A DNA stretch of 64,000 bases from DASUCS01 sp041166385. Lineage in GTDB: Bacteria; Actinomycetota; Acidimicrobiia; Acidimicrobiales; JACDCH01. A program made the position numbers and the translations under genes. Within the stretch, counting starts at the first letter, position 1, and the number at the start of each line of letters is the position of its first letter. The stretch covers positions 1 to 64,000 of the forward strand of contig JBEEFW010000021.1 in the NCBI GenBank assembly GCA_041166385.1, written 5' to 3'. The notes under the pieces were generated by a model. The model saw only the letters and a list, made by a program, of their open reading frames with translations, did no database searches and was not told where the DNA came from. Shown piece after piece: positions 49,928 to 58,444 of the stretch.

Positions 49928-50499
49928 TGCCGCAGCGCAACAGGGTCACGCCGTACGGGGACATCGTCGCGTCGCCGCTGAAGTGCGCGTGGATGGGCAA
50001 CCGGGGCTGCCTTCACGAAGGCCACGACATCATGCGGCCGTGGAACGGGAAGCGTTGGATCACCTGCGCGCTCGAGTACAAGGGCTGGGTCGCGCCGAAG
50101 TGGGAGCCCGGGCGGTGGACGGCCCTGTTCTTCTACGACGAGGCCGTCGCGCTCGCCGCCGGACACCGACCGTGTGCGCTGTGCCGGCGGGCCGACTACG
50201 TGCGCTACGGCGCGGCGCTCGGGATGCGCGGCGCTGACGCCATCGACGCGCGGCTGCACGCCGATCGGCTCGACGGACGAGTCAAGCGGCTGCACAGGAT
50301 GCCGTGGCGCGACCTCCCGGACGGTGCCTTCGTTGTCCAAGGCAACGCGCCCGCACTGGTGACGGCCGGCGGATTGCGACTCTGGTCCGCGGACCACGGC
50401 TACACCACGACGATCGAGCGCCCAGCCCGCGGTCACGCGGCGGTGATCACCCCGGCGACCAACGTCGCGGCGTTGCAGGCGGGTTACGTCGTCTCGTGA
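49927..50499 (+). CDS. Conserved hypothetical protein with Cys/His motifs
   Basis: A 190-residue protein I recognise only as a conserved actinobacterial type: RNRVTPYGDIVASPLKCAWMGNRGCLHEGHDIMRPW, RWITCALEYKGW, GHRPCALCRRADYVRYG, and a C-terminal part with RLWSADHGYT. The Cys and His residues (MGNRGCLH, WITC, CALC) could bind zinc. No signal peptide. Its start shares one base with the MerR stop and its end shares four bases (GTGA) with the amidase start, so it belongs to that run of genes. Function unknown. Confidence 0.78.
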   Translation: MPQRNRVTPYGDIVASPLKCAWMGNRGCLHEGHDIMRPWNGKRWITCALEYKGWVAPKWEPGRWTALFFYDEAVALAAGHRPCALCRRADYVRYGAALGMRGADAIDARLHADRLDGRVKRLHRMPWRDLPDGAFVVQGNAPALVTAGGLRLWSADHGYTTTIERPARGHAAVITPATNVAALQAGYVVS

Positions 50500-51329
50500 A
50501 GCGCGTGCGGGGTTGCATCCTGGCGACGTTGGCACTGACCTCGTGCAGCGGCGGACACCGGGGGGCCGCGGCCGCACCGACGGTCCCGACGTCGACGACA
50601 ACCACCACGACGACCACGAGCACGACGACAACGACGTCCCCGGTCACGAGCACCACGCCCACGCCATCAGTCGCCGGCAAGGTCGTGGTGCTCGATCCCG
50701 GACACAACGAGAACAACTCGCGTCACGCATCGGACATCAATGAGTCGGTCGACATCGGGAACGGCAGCAAAGCCTGCGACACCACCGGCACCGCGACAGA
50801 CGGTGGCTACAGCGAGGCGTCGTTCACCACCGACGTGGCCAGCCGAGTTGCGGCCATCCTGCGCGACGCGGGCGTGACCGTTGTCCTCACCCGCGACGCG
50901 TCGACGCCGTGGGGTCCGTGCATCACGGAACGAGCGGCGATCGGGAACCAGGCTCACGCCGACGCGGCGATCTCGATCCACGCCGACGGGGGCCCGACCG
51001 GCGGCCGCGGGTTCCACGTCATCGAGCCCCTCTTGGTCGCGGGACACAACGACGCGAGCATCGAGCCGAGTCAGCGGCTGGCGCTCGACGTGCGCGACGA
51101 GTACCGCGCCGCGACCGGCCTCCCTTATTCCTCGTACGCCGGGCACAACGGGATCGATGCCCGCGATGACCTCGGCGGTTTGAACCTGTCCACGGTTCCA
51201 AAGGTCTTCATCGAAACCGGCAACATGCGCAATGCCGCCGACGTCTCGCTGCTCGAAGCCCCCGACTTCCGTCAGCAGATCGCGGTCGGCATCGCCAACG
51301 GTGTCATGCGATTCGTGACCGGAGGGTAG
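50496..51329 (+). CDS. N-acetylmuramoyl-L-alanine amidase (Amidase_3), lipoprotein-like
   Basis: A 277-residue protein. N-terminus RGCILATLALTSCSGG is a signal with a Cys lipobox-like site, then a Thr-rich linker of about 25 residues, then a zinc amidase: VVLDPGHNENN (His ligand), ASFTTDVASRVAAILRDAGVTVVLTR, AISIHADGG (His ligand), VFIETGNMRNAADV (catalytic Glu). It cuts the amide bond between peptidoglycan sugar and stem peptide. GTG 50496 overlaps the previous gene by four bases. Its 3' end overlaps the convergent gene by 26. Confidence 0.93.
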   Translation: MKRVRGCILATLALTSCSGGHRGAAAAPTVPTSTTTTTTTTSTTTTTSPVTSTTPTPSVAGKVVVLDPGHNENNSRHASDINESVDIGNGSKACDTTGTATDGGYSEASFTTDVASRVAAILRDAGVTVVLTRDASTPWGPCITERAAIGNQAHADAAISIHADGGPTGGRGFHVIEPLLVAGHNDASIEPSQRLALDVRDEYRAATGLPYSSYAGHNGIDARDDLGGLNLSTVPKVFIETGNMRNAADVSLLEAPDFRQQIAVGIANGVMRFVTGG

Positions 51330-51930
51330 CGACGCCGTCGCCCTCGAGATCGTCGAGCGCGACGGCGCGTCCCGACATCGCCATGATCAACGCCTCGGCC
51401 GGACCCCGCACGAGTTGGCCGTCACCGTGCGACCAGTCGACGTCGGTCGCTTCAAAGCGCAGCCCGGCGATTCGCTTCTTGTTCACGTACCCCTTTGGGG
51501 CGCGGGCGAGGAAGTCGAGTACAGCGGTGGCGCGCTCCTTTGGCACGGGCACCGTTTGCCCCAGCGGCCTCCGAATGTCGGACGCGTGGACGACCAGATC
51601 GGTGAGCGGCGCTTGCGGTCCTAGGAACGGTGGCTTGAATCTGTGCTCGGCGTTGTCGCGCAGCGAGGCCGCGAGTTCCTTCGGTGTCAGCTTGGCGGCC
51701 CGCGCTTGCGACAGCTTTGTGTTGGCCTTGTCGAGGTTGAACCCGTTGGCGACGACCGCGGCCATCGCCTTCGGTCCGGGTGTGGTGAACGGCATCGACA
51801 GGTGGCCCGCCACATCCCGCACGGTCCATTGGCTGCACAGGCTCTGCGTCTGCCAAGCCTTCTCGTCGAGGGTGTCGAGATAGTCCGCGAGCTCCCGGCG
51901 TGCCGATGCGATCTCCTCGTACACGTCCAT
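51304..51930 (-). CDS. Maleylpyruvate isomerase-family (mycothiol-dependent) protein
   Basis: A 208-residue DinB-like helical-bundle protein: IASARRELADYLDTLDEKAWQTQSLCSQWTVRDVAGHLSMPF at the start has the W-x-V-x-D-V-x-x-H-L motif with metal His; LTDLVVHASDIRRPLGQ gives a second His. The family uses mycothiol as a cofactor. The C-terminal part (FEATDVDWSHGDGQLVRGPAEALIMAMSGR) is the usual SCP2-like domain. Its stop overlaps the amidase 3' end by 26 bases on the other strand. Substrate unknown. Confidence 0.9.
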   Translation of the reverse strand: MDVYEEIASARRELADYLDTLDEKAWQTQSLCSQWTVRDVAGHLSMPFTTPGPKAMAAVVANGFNLDKANTKLSQARAAKLTPKELAASLRDNAEHRFKPPFLGPQAPLTDLVVHASDIRRPLGQTVPVPKERATAVLDFLARAPKGYVNKKRIAGLRFEATDVDWSHGDGQLVRGPAEALIMAMSGRAVALDDLEGDGVATLRSRIA

Positions 51931-51939
51931 CGTTCGACC

Positions 51940-52968
51940 CTAGAGTGCAGCCGCTCGGCGGGCGACGTCGCCGAACCGTTCGAACGTACCGTCGTCCGTC
52001 TGCGCGCTCATGCCCGCGAGATACAGGACCGGCTGCACGTCGTGCACCGCGAGGGGCTTGCAGCGATCGGCGATGCGTTGCGGCAACTCGTCCCATGTGC
52101 CCTCGACCACGAAGTGGGCGAGCAGATCGTCGGAGATCACGGCGGTCATACTCGCCATGTCACCGGCCTTCTGTGCCGCCCGCAGCTTGTCGGTCGTCCC
52201 TTCGAAGCCGAGCTGATCGAAGATGAACGCGTAGTTGGGTGTCGAGCCGTAGAACCCGACCATCGAACGGCTGGCCTCGCGCCACTTGGACTGCTCCTCG
52301 TCGGTGTCGCCGACCGCGGTGAACAGCGGCACGAACACTGCGAACGACGAGAGGTCGCGGCCCGGCGACGCGAGGTTCGGCAGCAACGTCTCGCGGTAGT
52401 ACGTCGGCGTGTTCAGCGGATGTACGTGCACGCCGTCGGCGTGTTCGCCCGTCATGCGCAACATCCACGGATTCACCGCGGCGACGTCGATCGGCGGATC
52501 CGGACAGCGCAGCTTGCCGGGCGACCACATCGCCGGCAGCAACGAGAACTTGTAGTACTTCCCATCGAACGCGAGTGGCTCCTCGCCGCGGAACGCTCGA
52601 TAGATCGCCCGCAATGCCAGCACGTACTCGCGCATCCGCGGTCCCGGCGGATCGAAGTCGGTCGAGTAGCGCCGCTCGACGTGGGCTCGCACCTGCGGTC
52701 CGATGCCGAGCCGGAATCGACCACCGGTGGCGTCGGCCAGCTCCCACGCGACCGAGGCCGTGACCATCGGGCTGCGAGGAAAGGCGACGGCCACGCCTGT
52801 CGCGATGTCGAGGTCCGCGCCCGACAGCGCCGCCGCGGTGGACGCCAAGTAGGCGGTACGCCCGCTCTCGGTGATGACGAGACCCGCGAATCCGGCGTCC
52901 GCGCTGCGTCGGGAGAACTCCTGGAACTCCGGTAGCCGCGTCCCGCCGGTCATCACGTGAACCTTCAT
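51940..52968 (-). CDS. F420-dependent LLM-class oxidoreductase
   Basis: A 342-residue luciferase-like oxidoreductase of the TIGR03617-like type: GLVITESGRTAYLASTAAALSGADLDIATGVAVAFPRSPMVTASVAWELADATGGRFRLGIGPQVRAHVERRYS, then FDGKYYKFSLLPAMWSPG and VAAVNPWMLRMTGEHADGVHVHPLNTPTYYRETLLP. It resembles F420-using enzymes of actinomycetes. ATG 52966-52968 shares four bases with the upstream phosphotransferase stop (ATGA), so the two act as a unit. Substrate unknown. Confidence 0.9.
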   Translation of the reverse strand: MKVHVMTGGTRLPEFQEFSRRSADAGFAGLVITESGRTAYLASTAAALSGADLDIATGVAVAFPRSPMVTASVAWELADATGGRFRLGIGPQVRAHVERRYSTDFDPPGPRMREYVLALRAIYRAFRGEEPLAFDGKYYKFSLLPAMWSPGKLRCPDPPIDVAAVNPWMLRMTGEHADGVHVHPLNTPTYYRETLLPNLASPGRDLSSFAVFVPLFTAVGDTDEEQSKWREASRSMVGFYGSTPNYAFIFDQLGFEGTTDKLRAAQKAGDMASMTAVISDDLLAHFVVEGTWDELPQRIADRCKPLAVHDVQPVLYLAGMSAQTDDGTFERFGDVARRAAAL

Positions 52969-53999
52969 CCGAGCAACTCTTGCAGCAGCCCGATCGAGTC
53001 GCAGTCCTCGACCGCCCGGGTGGCGCGCTCCATCGCCGCGATGGCCTTCTCCGACGGCTGCCATCGGCTGCCCACCGCCGCCGTCGACGTGAACGACACC
53101 CACGAGAAGACGGTGAACAAGCGGTACTGCTGGGCCGCGTGCGCCGGGTCGAGCGTGATGCCGTGGCCGGCGAGCGTGTGGCGATAGTGCGACAACAACT
53201 CGCCTTCGATCTCGCGGCGCTGGTCGGTCGTGACGGAGTTCGTGAGGTGATACGCCACGTCGCGCATGCCCGGCGAGTGGCTGAACATGGCCCAGTCGTA
53301 GAAGCCCGTGCGTCCGCAGTCACTGAACAAGTTGCCGCGATGCGGATCGCCGTGGATCAGCGTGCGTTCGCCTTCGTCCCACAGGTCGAGGATCTCGGCG
53401 GTGCGAGTGGCGTACAGCTCGCCGATTGCGCGGAAGACGGGCGGCATCTCGTGCGCGAACTGATCGAGGGCGCGGTGGATGAAGTGCCCCGCGGCCGCGG
53501 CCGCCTCGGGACCCTTGCCTCCCCCTTCACCGAATCCGGCGCGCTCCGGAACCCAGGCGAGATCGTCGTCGAAGCGGGGACTCTCCCAGTACGCCGCGTG
53601 CAGATGCGCGAGCTCCTCGATCGTCGAGCGCGGGTCGGAGTCGTAGGTGCAGCCCGATGCGTTCAGGTCCTCGAGCACCATCACATAGGCATGACCGTCG
53701 GTCGATGCGTACCAACAGCGCGGAAGCCGGACGGGCACCTCGGCGCCGAGCTCGGCATAGAACCGAGCTTCCATCACGCCGATGCCGGTGAAGTCGAGGA
53801 ACACGCGCTGCTTCGGATCGAACGGCGCCAGCTTGCAGAACAACGTGTCGGGCACGTCGTCGGTCGACTCGAGTCGCACCTTGGCTCGGCCGGTCGTGCC
53901 TGAGTGCGAGTCGATCACTTCGACTCCGGTCACGTCGGCCCCGAGCACGTCGCTGAACCACGCCGGCGTCAGGTCGTCGACCTCGATCGGGATCGTCAC
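52965..53999 (-). CDS. APH-family phosphotransferase (choline/aminoglycoside-kinase fold)
   Basis: A 344-residue kinase-like protein. FCKLAPFDPKQR..., HAYVMVLEDLNASGC, the Brenner motif LIHGDPHRGNLF (catalytic Asp) and GFYDWAMFSHSPGMRDVAYHLTN (metal-binding DW) are in order. It phosphorylates a small hydroxyl compound. It is coupled by ATGA to an LLM oxidoreductase, a pairing seen in actinobacterial clusters that act on steroids or related lipids. Substrate unknown. Confidence 0.9.
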   Translation of the reverse strand: MTIPIEVDDLTPAWFSDVLGADVTGVEVIDSHSGTTGRAKVRLESTDDVPDTLFCKLAPFDPKQRVFLDFTGIGVMEARFYAELGAEVPVRLPRCWYASTDGHAYVMVLEDLNASGCTYDSDPRSTIEELAHLHAAYWESPRFDDDLAWVPERAGFGEGGGKGPEAAAAAGHFIHRALDQFAHEMPPVFRAIGELYATRTAEILDLWDEGERTLIHGDPHRGNLFSDCGRTGFYDWAMFSHSPGMRDVAYHLTNSVTTDQRREIEGELLSHYRHTLAGHGITLDPAHAAQQYRLFTVFSWVSFTSTAAVGSRWQPSEKAIAAMERATRAVEDCDSIGLLQELLG

Positions 54000-54008
54000 T
54001 CCCGCACC

Positions 54009-55979
54009 CTAGGTTTGGGCCGCGACCACCCGCTCGGCTCGCGAGATGAACCACTCCGGGAGACGGTCGACCGGCATCGGTCGGGCCATCAGGAAACCTT
54101 GTGCAATGTCGCACCCGGTGTGCCGCAGCATCGTGAGCGTCTCCTCGGTCTCGACGCCCTCGCCGACCACACTCAACGAGAGGTTGTGTCCGAGGTCGAC
54201 GATCGAGCGCACGATCGCGGCGTGCGCGGCGTTGACGAGCATGTCGGTCACGAAGCTCTTGTCGATCTTCAGCTCATGGATCGGCAGCGCCGAGAGGTAA
54301 CCGAGCGACGTCTGGCCGCTGCCGAAGTCGTCGAGGCTGATCCTCACGCCGAAATCGCTGAGCGTGGCGAGCGTGGTGGCGGCGCGGTCGGGATCGGCGA
54401 GCAACGACGTCTCCGTGATCTCGATGATGAGGCGGTCGGCGGCCATGTCGAGGCGGCGCAACGTTCGGATGACGACATCCGCGAAGTCAGGGCTCGAGAG
54501 GTTGCGGGCTGACACGTTGACCGCAACCGCAAGGGGGTCATCGTCCACCCGCAAGTGGTGTGTCTCGACCAGTGCCCGAGCGAGGACCCAGTCAGTGAGC
54601 TTGTCGATCAGGTCCGTCTGCTCGGCGAGGGGCAGGAAGCTGTCGGGGTAGAGGAGTCCGTGCGTCGGGTGTTGCCAACGAACGAGCGCCTCGATCGCCT
54701 CCACGCGCCCGTCGACCAGCGACTCCTTCGGCTGGTAGTGCAGCTCGAGCTGTCCGTCGTCGATCGCATGCCGGAGTTGCGCGACGAGTTCGAGCTTCGA
54801 CGCGTCGTAGTGATCGTGTTCGGAGTCGTAGCGCAGGATCCCGAGGTGCTTCGCCTTGGCCATGTACATGGCGACGTCGGCGTGCTGGAGCAACTCGTCG
54901 ACCTCGACGCCGTCGAATGGCGCGACGACGTACCCGATGCTCGCTTCGAGGGACAGCGGCAGCCCGCTCACCTCGACCTCACGATCGATCACGGCTCGCA
55001 GCGCGGCCAGCTCACGACTCGGGTCGCGCAGGTCGCGCAGGATCACACCGAACTCGTCGCCTCCCAAGCGGGCGATGGTGTCGCAACCGCGGGCCTCGGC
55101 GCCGAGCCGGCGGGCGAGCTCCGCCAGCACGTGGTCGCCGTTGTGGTGCCCGAGCGTGTCGTTGACCTCCTTGAACCGATCGAGGTCGATGATGGCGATC
55201 GTGACCGGCTCGCGGTTCAGCTCGGCGTCGCGCAACGCGGCTTCGGCGCGCCGGAGGAACAGCGTGCGGTTCGGGAGATCGGTCAATGTGTCGTGCTCGG
55301 CCATGAACCCATTGATCGCGACTTGGCGGCGCAGGCCGCGACTCACCGAGATCGAGATCACGAACAAGGCGACGTACAGCGCGGCCAACCCGAGCACGAG
55401 GTTGCGGTACAGGTTCGAGAGTGCGGCGTTGACGTCGTCGTTGATCGGTCCGTAGGGGAGGTACGACTCGAGCACGCCGATGAGCGCGCCGTCCGAGTTC
55501 TTGAGTGGGACGTACACCTCGATGGCCTGGACGCCCTTCGGGCCGGCATCGTCGGTGTCCGTGTTGATACGGGTGAGCAACGCGACCGTCTCACCTTTCG
55601 CCGCGTCCATCGCCTCGTCGTCCGGTTCGCCCGAGAACCCGGAGCCATCGTCGGAGAACACGACCCTGCCGTCGAGGTCGCGCAAGCGCAGGCGTAGGAC
55701 TTGGCCGTCCTTCGACGTGAGGTTCACGAGCTTGTGGAGGTTGGTGTCCTCTGTCGAGGTCAGCGGCTCGTCCAACGGCCGGCCGTCGAGCAGCGGCTCG
55801 ATGCCCGCCTCGGCCAGCAGCAGCGCCTTCGAGCGGCCTTGGGCGAGGCCGCGATCCTGGGCCTCGGAGCGGTAGGTGAACGCCAGGGCCACCCCCAGCA
55901 GGATCACCGGCAGTAAGCACACGGCCGCGTGCACCGCGAACAGTCGCAACACGGACCGCGATGCCCGGGCACCCCTCAC
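54009..55979 (-). CDS. GGDEF-EAL cyclic di-GMP enzyme with extracytoplasmic sensor
   Basis: A 656-residue membrane protein. Two membrane segments (11-35 and 193-214) flank a sensory region of about 155 residues that looks like a single Cache-type domain. GGDEF motif is intact (306-310), with an RGCD (297-300) that fits the RxxD inhibitory site five residues upstream. EAL is intact (430-432), with metal residues in DDFGSG and NLSLSVVGEGVE. So it may make and break c-di-GMP. It stands alone downstream of a kinase gene's start (9 bases from its stop). Signal sensed is unknown. Confidence 0.93.
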   Translation of the reverse strand: MRGARASRSVLRLFAVHAAVCLLPVILLGVALAFTYRSEAQDRGLAQGRSKALLLAEAGIEPLLDGRPLDEPLTSTEDTNLHKLVNLTSKDGQVLRLRLRDLDGRVVFSDDGSGFSGEPDDEAMDAAKGETVALLTRINTDTDDAGPKGVQAIEVYVPLKNSDGALIGVLESYLPYGPINDDVNAALSNLYRNLVLGLAALYVALFVISISVSRGLRRQVAINGFMAEHDTLTDLPNRTLFLRRAEAALRDAELNREPVTIAIIDLDRFKEVNDTLGHHNGDHVLAELARRLGAEARGCDTIARLGGDEFGVILRDLRDPSRELAALRAVIDREVEVSGLPLSLEASIGYVVAPFDGVEVDELLQHADVAMYMAKAKHLGILRYDSEHDHYDASKLELVAQLRHAIDDGQLELHYQPKESLVDGRVEAIEALVRWQHPTHGLLYPDSFLPLAEQTDLIDKLTDWVLARALVETHHLRVDDDPLAVAVNVSARNLSSPDFADVVIRTLRRLDMAADRLIIEITETSLLADPDRAATTLATLSDFGVRISLDDFGSGQTSLGYLSALPIHELKIDKSFVTDMLVNAAHAAIVRSIVDLGHNLSLSVVGEGVETEETLTMLRHTGCDIAQGFLMARPMPVDRLPEWFISRAERVVAAQT

Positions 55980-56154
55980 CCCCGAGTAATCGGCCGCCTC
56001 ACCTCTGGACTACAGAAGTCGGCCCGAATTGCAACAATGGGAAGCTGACACCCGCCCCCACAGCCTCCGGCCGCTGTGGCTACGGTGCTGGTGGAAGCGG
56101 GTAGAGCCTCGCCGTCTCGCCTTTTTGGGGCGTGAGTTTCTAAGGTAGGTCCCT

Positions 56155-56433
56155 ATGGGTGCGCAGCGAACGACGTTTGACAAGCTCCAGCGCGACCGCG
56201 CCAAGAAGGCGAAGCAAGCCGCCAAGCGCGAACGCCGGCAGGAGAAATCCGCCGAAAACGGTGAAGAGACCGATGCCGACATCTCGCTCCCCGCGGGTGA
56301 AGGCGCACTCACCGCCGCCGAGCTCATGCAGCAGGTAGAGGCCATCACTCGACGCCTCGAGGCGGGCACGATCTCGCTCGAGGACTTCGAGGACGCCAAA
56401 GCCGACCTGATGGAGCGTCTGCCCATCGACTGA
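56155..56433 (+). CDS. Small basic conserved protein
   Basis: A 92-residue protein beginning MGAQRTTFDKLQRDRAKKAKQAAKRERRQEKSAE, very rich in Lys, Arg and Gln, followed by an acidic stretch and a helical C-terminus (LTAAELMQQVEAITRRLEAGTISLEDFEDAKADLMERLPID). I do not recognise a function. A -10-like TAAGGT sits at 56141-56146, 8 bases before ATG, so the mRNA may be nearly leaderless. The basic tail could bind nucleic acid. Stretch 55980-56154 upstream holds no gene. Confidence 0.75.
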   Translation: MGAQRTTFDKLQRDRAKKAKQAAKRERRQEKSAENGEETDADISLPAGEGALTAAELMQQVEAITRRLEAGTISLEDFEDAKADLMERLPID

Positions 56434-56515
56434 CGCGCTGTTTCGGATGACCGCTTGACAACAGCTGAAAATGCATGAGAATGCATGAAACACTCAGTTG
56501 GGGAAAGGTTGTCTC

Positions 56516-56794
56516 ATGGCAATGCGCGTACTCGCCGACCCGGTGGCCAAGGAACGGATCCTGCAGTTCCGCACCGTGCTCGACAGCGGCTTCATCGAGT
56601 CGATCCAGCAACTGCTGACGGGAGGCGACGATCTCTCACAGCCGTGTTTCTGGGACGGCCCGAAGGCCAAGGAGTTCCAAGGGATCTGGCCGGGCCTGCG
56701 CCAGTCACTGCTCGACGCCCACGCCGACCTGGCGGTGCTGGCGGGATCGATCGACTCGATCACCACCCAGATCATGACCGCCGGCGGCGGCTAG
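56516..56794 (+). CDS. WXG100-like small helical protein
   Basis: A 92-residue protein from ATG 56516 with GGGGAAAGG upstream. Two helices flank FWDGPKAKEFQGIWPGLRQSLLDAHADLAVLAGSIDSITTQIMTAGGG, where the W-x-G turn and A-x-x-F resemble ESAT-6/WXG100 proteins. The size fits the family. No type VII secretion gene is nearby, so it may be an orphan substrate or a cytosolic look-alike. A 19-bp hairpin follows its stop. Confidence 0.6.
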   Translation: MAMRVLADPVAKERILQFRTVLDSGFIESIQQLLTGGDDLSQPCFWDGPKAKEFQGIWPGLRQSLLDAHADLAVLAGSIDSITTQIMTAGGG

Positions 56795-56801
56795 ATCGTT
56801 T

Positions 56802-56843
56802 TCCCACTCAGACGTACACATTTCTGTGTACGTCTGAGTGGGA
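56802..56843. terminator. 19-bp perfect hairpin between convergent genes (type A, second copy)
   Basis: TCCCACTCAGACGTACACA (56802-56820) pairs exactly with 56825-56843 around loop TTTC. It differs from the copy at 35247-35288 at two stem positions, each with a matching change on the other arm. It lies between the WXG100-like gene (ends 56794) and the ferritin-like gene (ends 56849). Confidence 0.8.
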
Positions 56844-56848
56844 TTTCG

Positions 56849-57382
56849 TCATTCGCCGAAGTTCTCCATGAGGTTGAGCAGGTCGTCGGCGTGCTCCTCC
56901 TCGACGGCGAGGATCGTCTCGAGCATGCGCCGGGTGGTCACGTCGTTGTCGCCGAGCCAGCGGATGACTTCGCTGTAGGACTCGATCGCGATGCGCTCGG
57001 CGACGAGGTCTTCCTTGAGCATCTCGGGGATCGTGTTGCTGGCGTCGTATTGCGCATGGCTGCGGGTCGTGAGGCCGTCGGGATCGAAGTTCGGCTCGCC
57101 TTGGAGTTGGGTGATGCGGAGCGCGATCTGATCAGCGTGACCCTGTTCTTCGGTCGCGTGCTGCAGGAATTCGGCTGCGACGGCCTGTGAATGAATGCCA
57201 CGCGCTGTGAAGTAGTGGCGCTTGTACCGCAGCACGCAGACGATCTCGGTCGCCAAGGCCTCGTTCAACACCTCGATCACTCGTTCGCGGTCGGCACCGT
57301 AGGCCGACGTGATCGGACCTTCCTCGATCTTCTGTCGCGCGCGGTCTCGGAGGGTCTGGATGTCTGTCAGGAATTCGGCCAC
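56849..57382 (-). CDS. Ferritin-like (bacterioferritin/Dps-related) protein
   Basis: A 177-residue four-helix protein. Metal-binding Glu/His are in EALATEIVCVLRYKRHYF, FLQHATEEQGHADQIALRI, DLVAERIAIESYSEVIRWLG and LETILAVEEEHADDLLNLM. The E-x6-Y and EExxH patterns are of the bacterioferritin group, though no heme Met is evident. It stores iron or protects against peroxide. Divergent from the SigR-like sigma gene, 55 bases apart, which fits an oxidative-stress theme. Confidence 0.9.
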   Translation of the reverse strand: MAEFLTDIQTLRDRARQKIEEGPITSAYGADRERVIEVLNEALATEIVCVLRYKRHYFTARGIHSQAVAAEFLQHATEEQGHADQIALRITQLQGEPNFDPDGLTTRSHAQYDASNTIPEMLKEDLVAERIAIESYSEVIRWLGDNDVTTRRMLETILAVEEEHADDLLNLMENFGE

Positions 57383-57407
57383 GGGCGGAACCTACCCCTC
57401 TTCGGGG

Positions 57408-57430
57408 TTGTCACACCTCGGCGGTAGGGT
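57408..57430 (+). promoter_or_regulatory. Promoter-like element TTGTCACAC-N8-TAGGGT upstream of the sigma gene
   Basis: TTGTCA (57408-57413), CAC, eight bases, TA, GGG, T (to 57430). Same spacing and first nine bases as the element at 13590-13612. The -10-like TAGGGT ends 7 bases before the ATG (57438), so the mRNA would be leaderless or nearly so. A GGAAC (57387-57391) with GTT 15 bases on could be an ECF-type autoregulatory promoter. A short ACCCC-TCTTC-GGGGT hairpin overlaps. Confidence 0.45.
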
Positions 57431-57437
57431 GCCGTCG

Positions 57438-57998
57438 ATGGCCGACCAGGCGAAGTTTGCGGAGGAAGCAACGCCGTTCATGGACTCGCTCTACGCCGCG
57501 GCCATGCGCATGACCCGCAACCCGTCCGATGCGGAAGACCTCGTACAGGAGACGTATCTCAAGGCCTATCGCGGCTTCGGGGGCTACGAGGAAGGCACGA
57601 ACCTCAAGGCGTGGTTGTACCGGATCCTCACCAACACGTTCATCAACACGTACCGGGCGAAGAAGCGGCGGCCGATGGAGTCAGACCTCGACGAAGTCGA
57701 AGACCTCTATCTGTACCGGCGATTGGGCGGGCTCGAGGCGGCGGCGGCCGGTCGTAGCGCCGAGGACGAGCTGCTCGACATCTACACCGACGACGAGGTC
57801 AAGCGGGCCCTCGAAGAGCTCCCGGAGCAGTTCCGCATGGCCGTGATGCTGGCCGACGTCGAGGGTTTCAGCTACAAGGAGATCGCCGAGATCCTCGACA
57901 TCCCGATCGGAACGGTGATGAGCAGATTGCACCGGGGAAGAAAAGGACTGCAGAAGAAGTTGTGGGAGTACGCCGTAGCTCGCGGCCTTGTGGCATAA
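57438..57998 (+). CDS. sigR: ECF sigma factor, SigR/RpoE type
   Basis: A 186-residue sigma-70 family protein: region 2 has FMDSLYAAAMRMTRNPSDAEDLVQETYLKAYRGFGGYEEGTNLKAWLYRILTNTFINTYRAKKRRP and region 4 has LEELPEQFRMAVMLADVEGFSYKEIAEILDIPIGTVMSRLHRGRKGLQKKL. This is the SigR group that answers disulfide stress. Its neighbour is an RsrA-like zinc anti-sigma gene 9 bases downstream. ATG 57438 is used; the upstream in-frame sequence is not conserved. Confidence 0.93.
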   Translation: MADQAKFAEEATPFMDSLYAAAMRMTRNPSDAEDLVQETYLKAYRGFGGYEEGTNLKAWLYRILTNTFINTYRAKKRRPMESDLDEVEDLYLYRRLGGLEAAAAGRSAEDELLDIYTDDEVKRALEELPEQFRMAVMLADVEGFSYKEIAEILDIPIGTVMSRLHRGRKGLQKKLWEYAVARGLVA

Positions 57999-58007
57999 CG
58001 GTGATCG

Positions 58008-58259
58008 ATGGCTGACGGAAACTGCGACGACGCTCTGCACGAGTTGTACGGCTACCTCGATGGTGAGCTGACGGTCGAGCGGCGCATCACGATCCAGCAC
58101 CACCTCGACGACTGCCCTCCCTGTTACGAGGCGTTCGACTTCGAGGCCGAGCTGCGGGTCGTGATCGCCCGGAAGTGCACCGAGACGGTCCCCGAGTCGC
58201 TGAAAGAGCGCATCGCCGAGGCCATCCGTCAGGAAGCCACGCCCGAATCCTCCAGCTGA
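58008..58259 (+). CDS. rsrA: RsrA-like zinc anti-sigma factor
   Basis: An 83-residue protein of the zinc-binding anti-sigma (ZAS) type: NCDDALHELYGYLDGELTVERRITIQHHLDDCPPCYEAFDFEAELRVVIARKCTETVPESLKERI. The HxxxCxxC zinc motif (H-LDD-C-PP-C) and an N-terminal Cys match RsrA, whose Cys form disulfides and let go of the sigma factor under oxidation. It sits directly after the sigma gene, so the pair is a redox switch. Confidence 0.92.
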   Translation: MADGNCDDALHELYGYLDGELTVERRITIQHHLDDCPPCYEAFDFEAELRVVIARKCTETVPESLKERIAEAIRQEATPESSS

Positions 58260-58299
58260 TTTCGCGTCACGCCGTCGGCTCCCTCTACGATCCCGGCCG

Positions 58300-58428
58300 A
58301 TGCATCTCGCCGTCATCTGGCATTTCTGGATCGGGCTCGTGTTCTTCGTGCTCTCGCTGGTCGTCGTGGCCGCGGTGATCGTCGGGTACCTCGTGCGAGT
58401 GCAGTCGCTGAAGTACCCCAAGCGGTAG
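58300..58428 (+). CDS. Small membrane protein, 42 residues
   Basis: ATG 58300 to TAG 58426-58428 encodes a single membrane helix: HLAVIWHFWIGLVFFVLSLVVVAAVIVGYLVRVQ followed by a basic tail QSLKYPKR. Lying in a 185-base gap between the anti-sigma and metalloprotease genes, it has no overlap with either. It fits a one-pass membrane peptide with the C-terminus in the cytosol. No known function. Confidence 0.7.
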   Translation: MHLAVIWHFWIGLVFFVLSLVVVAAVIVGYLVRVQSLKYPKR

Positions 58429-58444
58429 CGATAGCTTCAGGGCC

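Noticed and set aside
50580..50660. Apparent tandem DNA repeat of ACG/ACC
   Set aside because: It encodes the Thr-rich linker of the amidase lipoprotein; low-complexity coding and not a repeat element.
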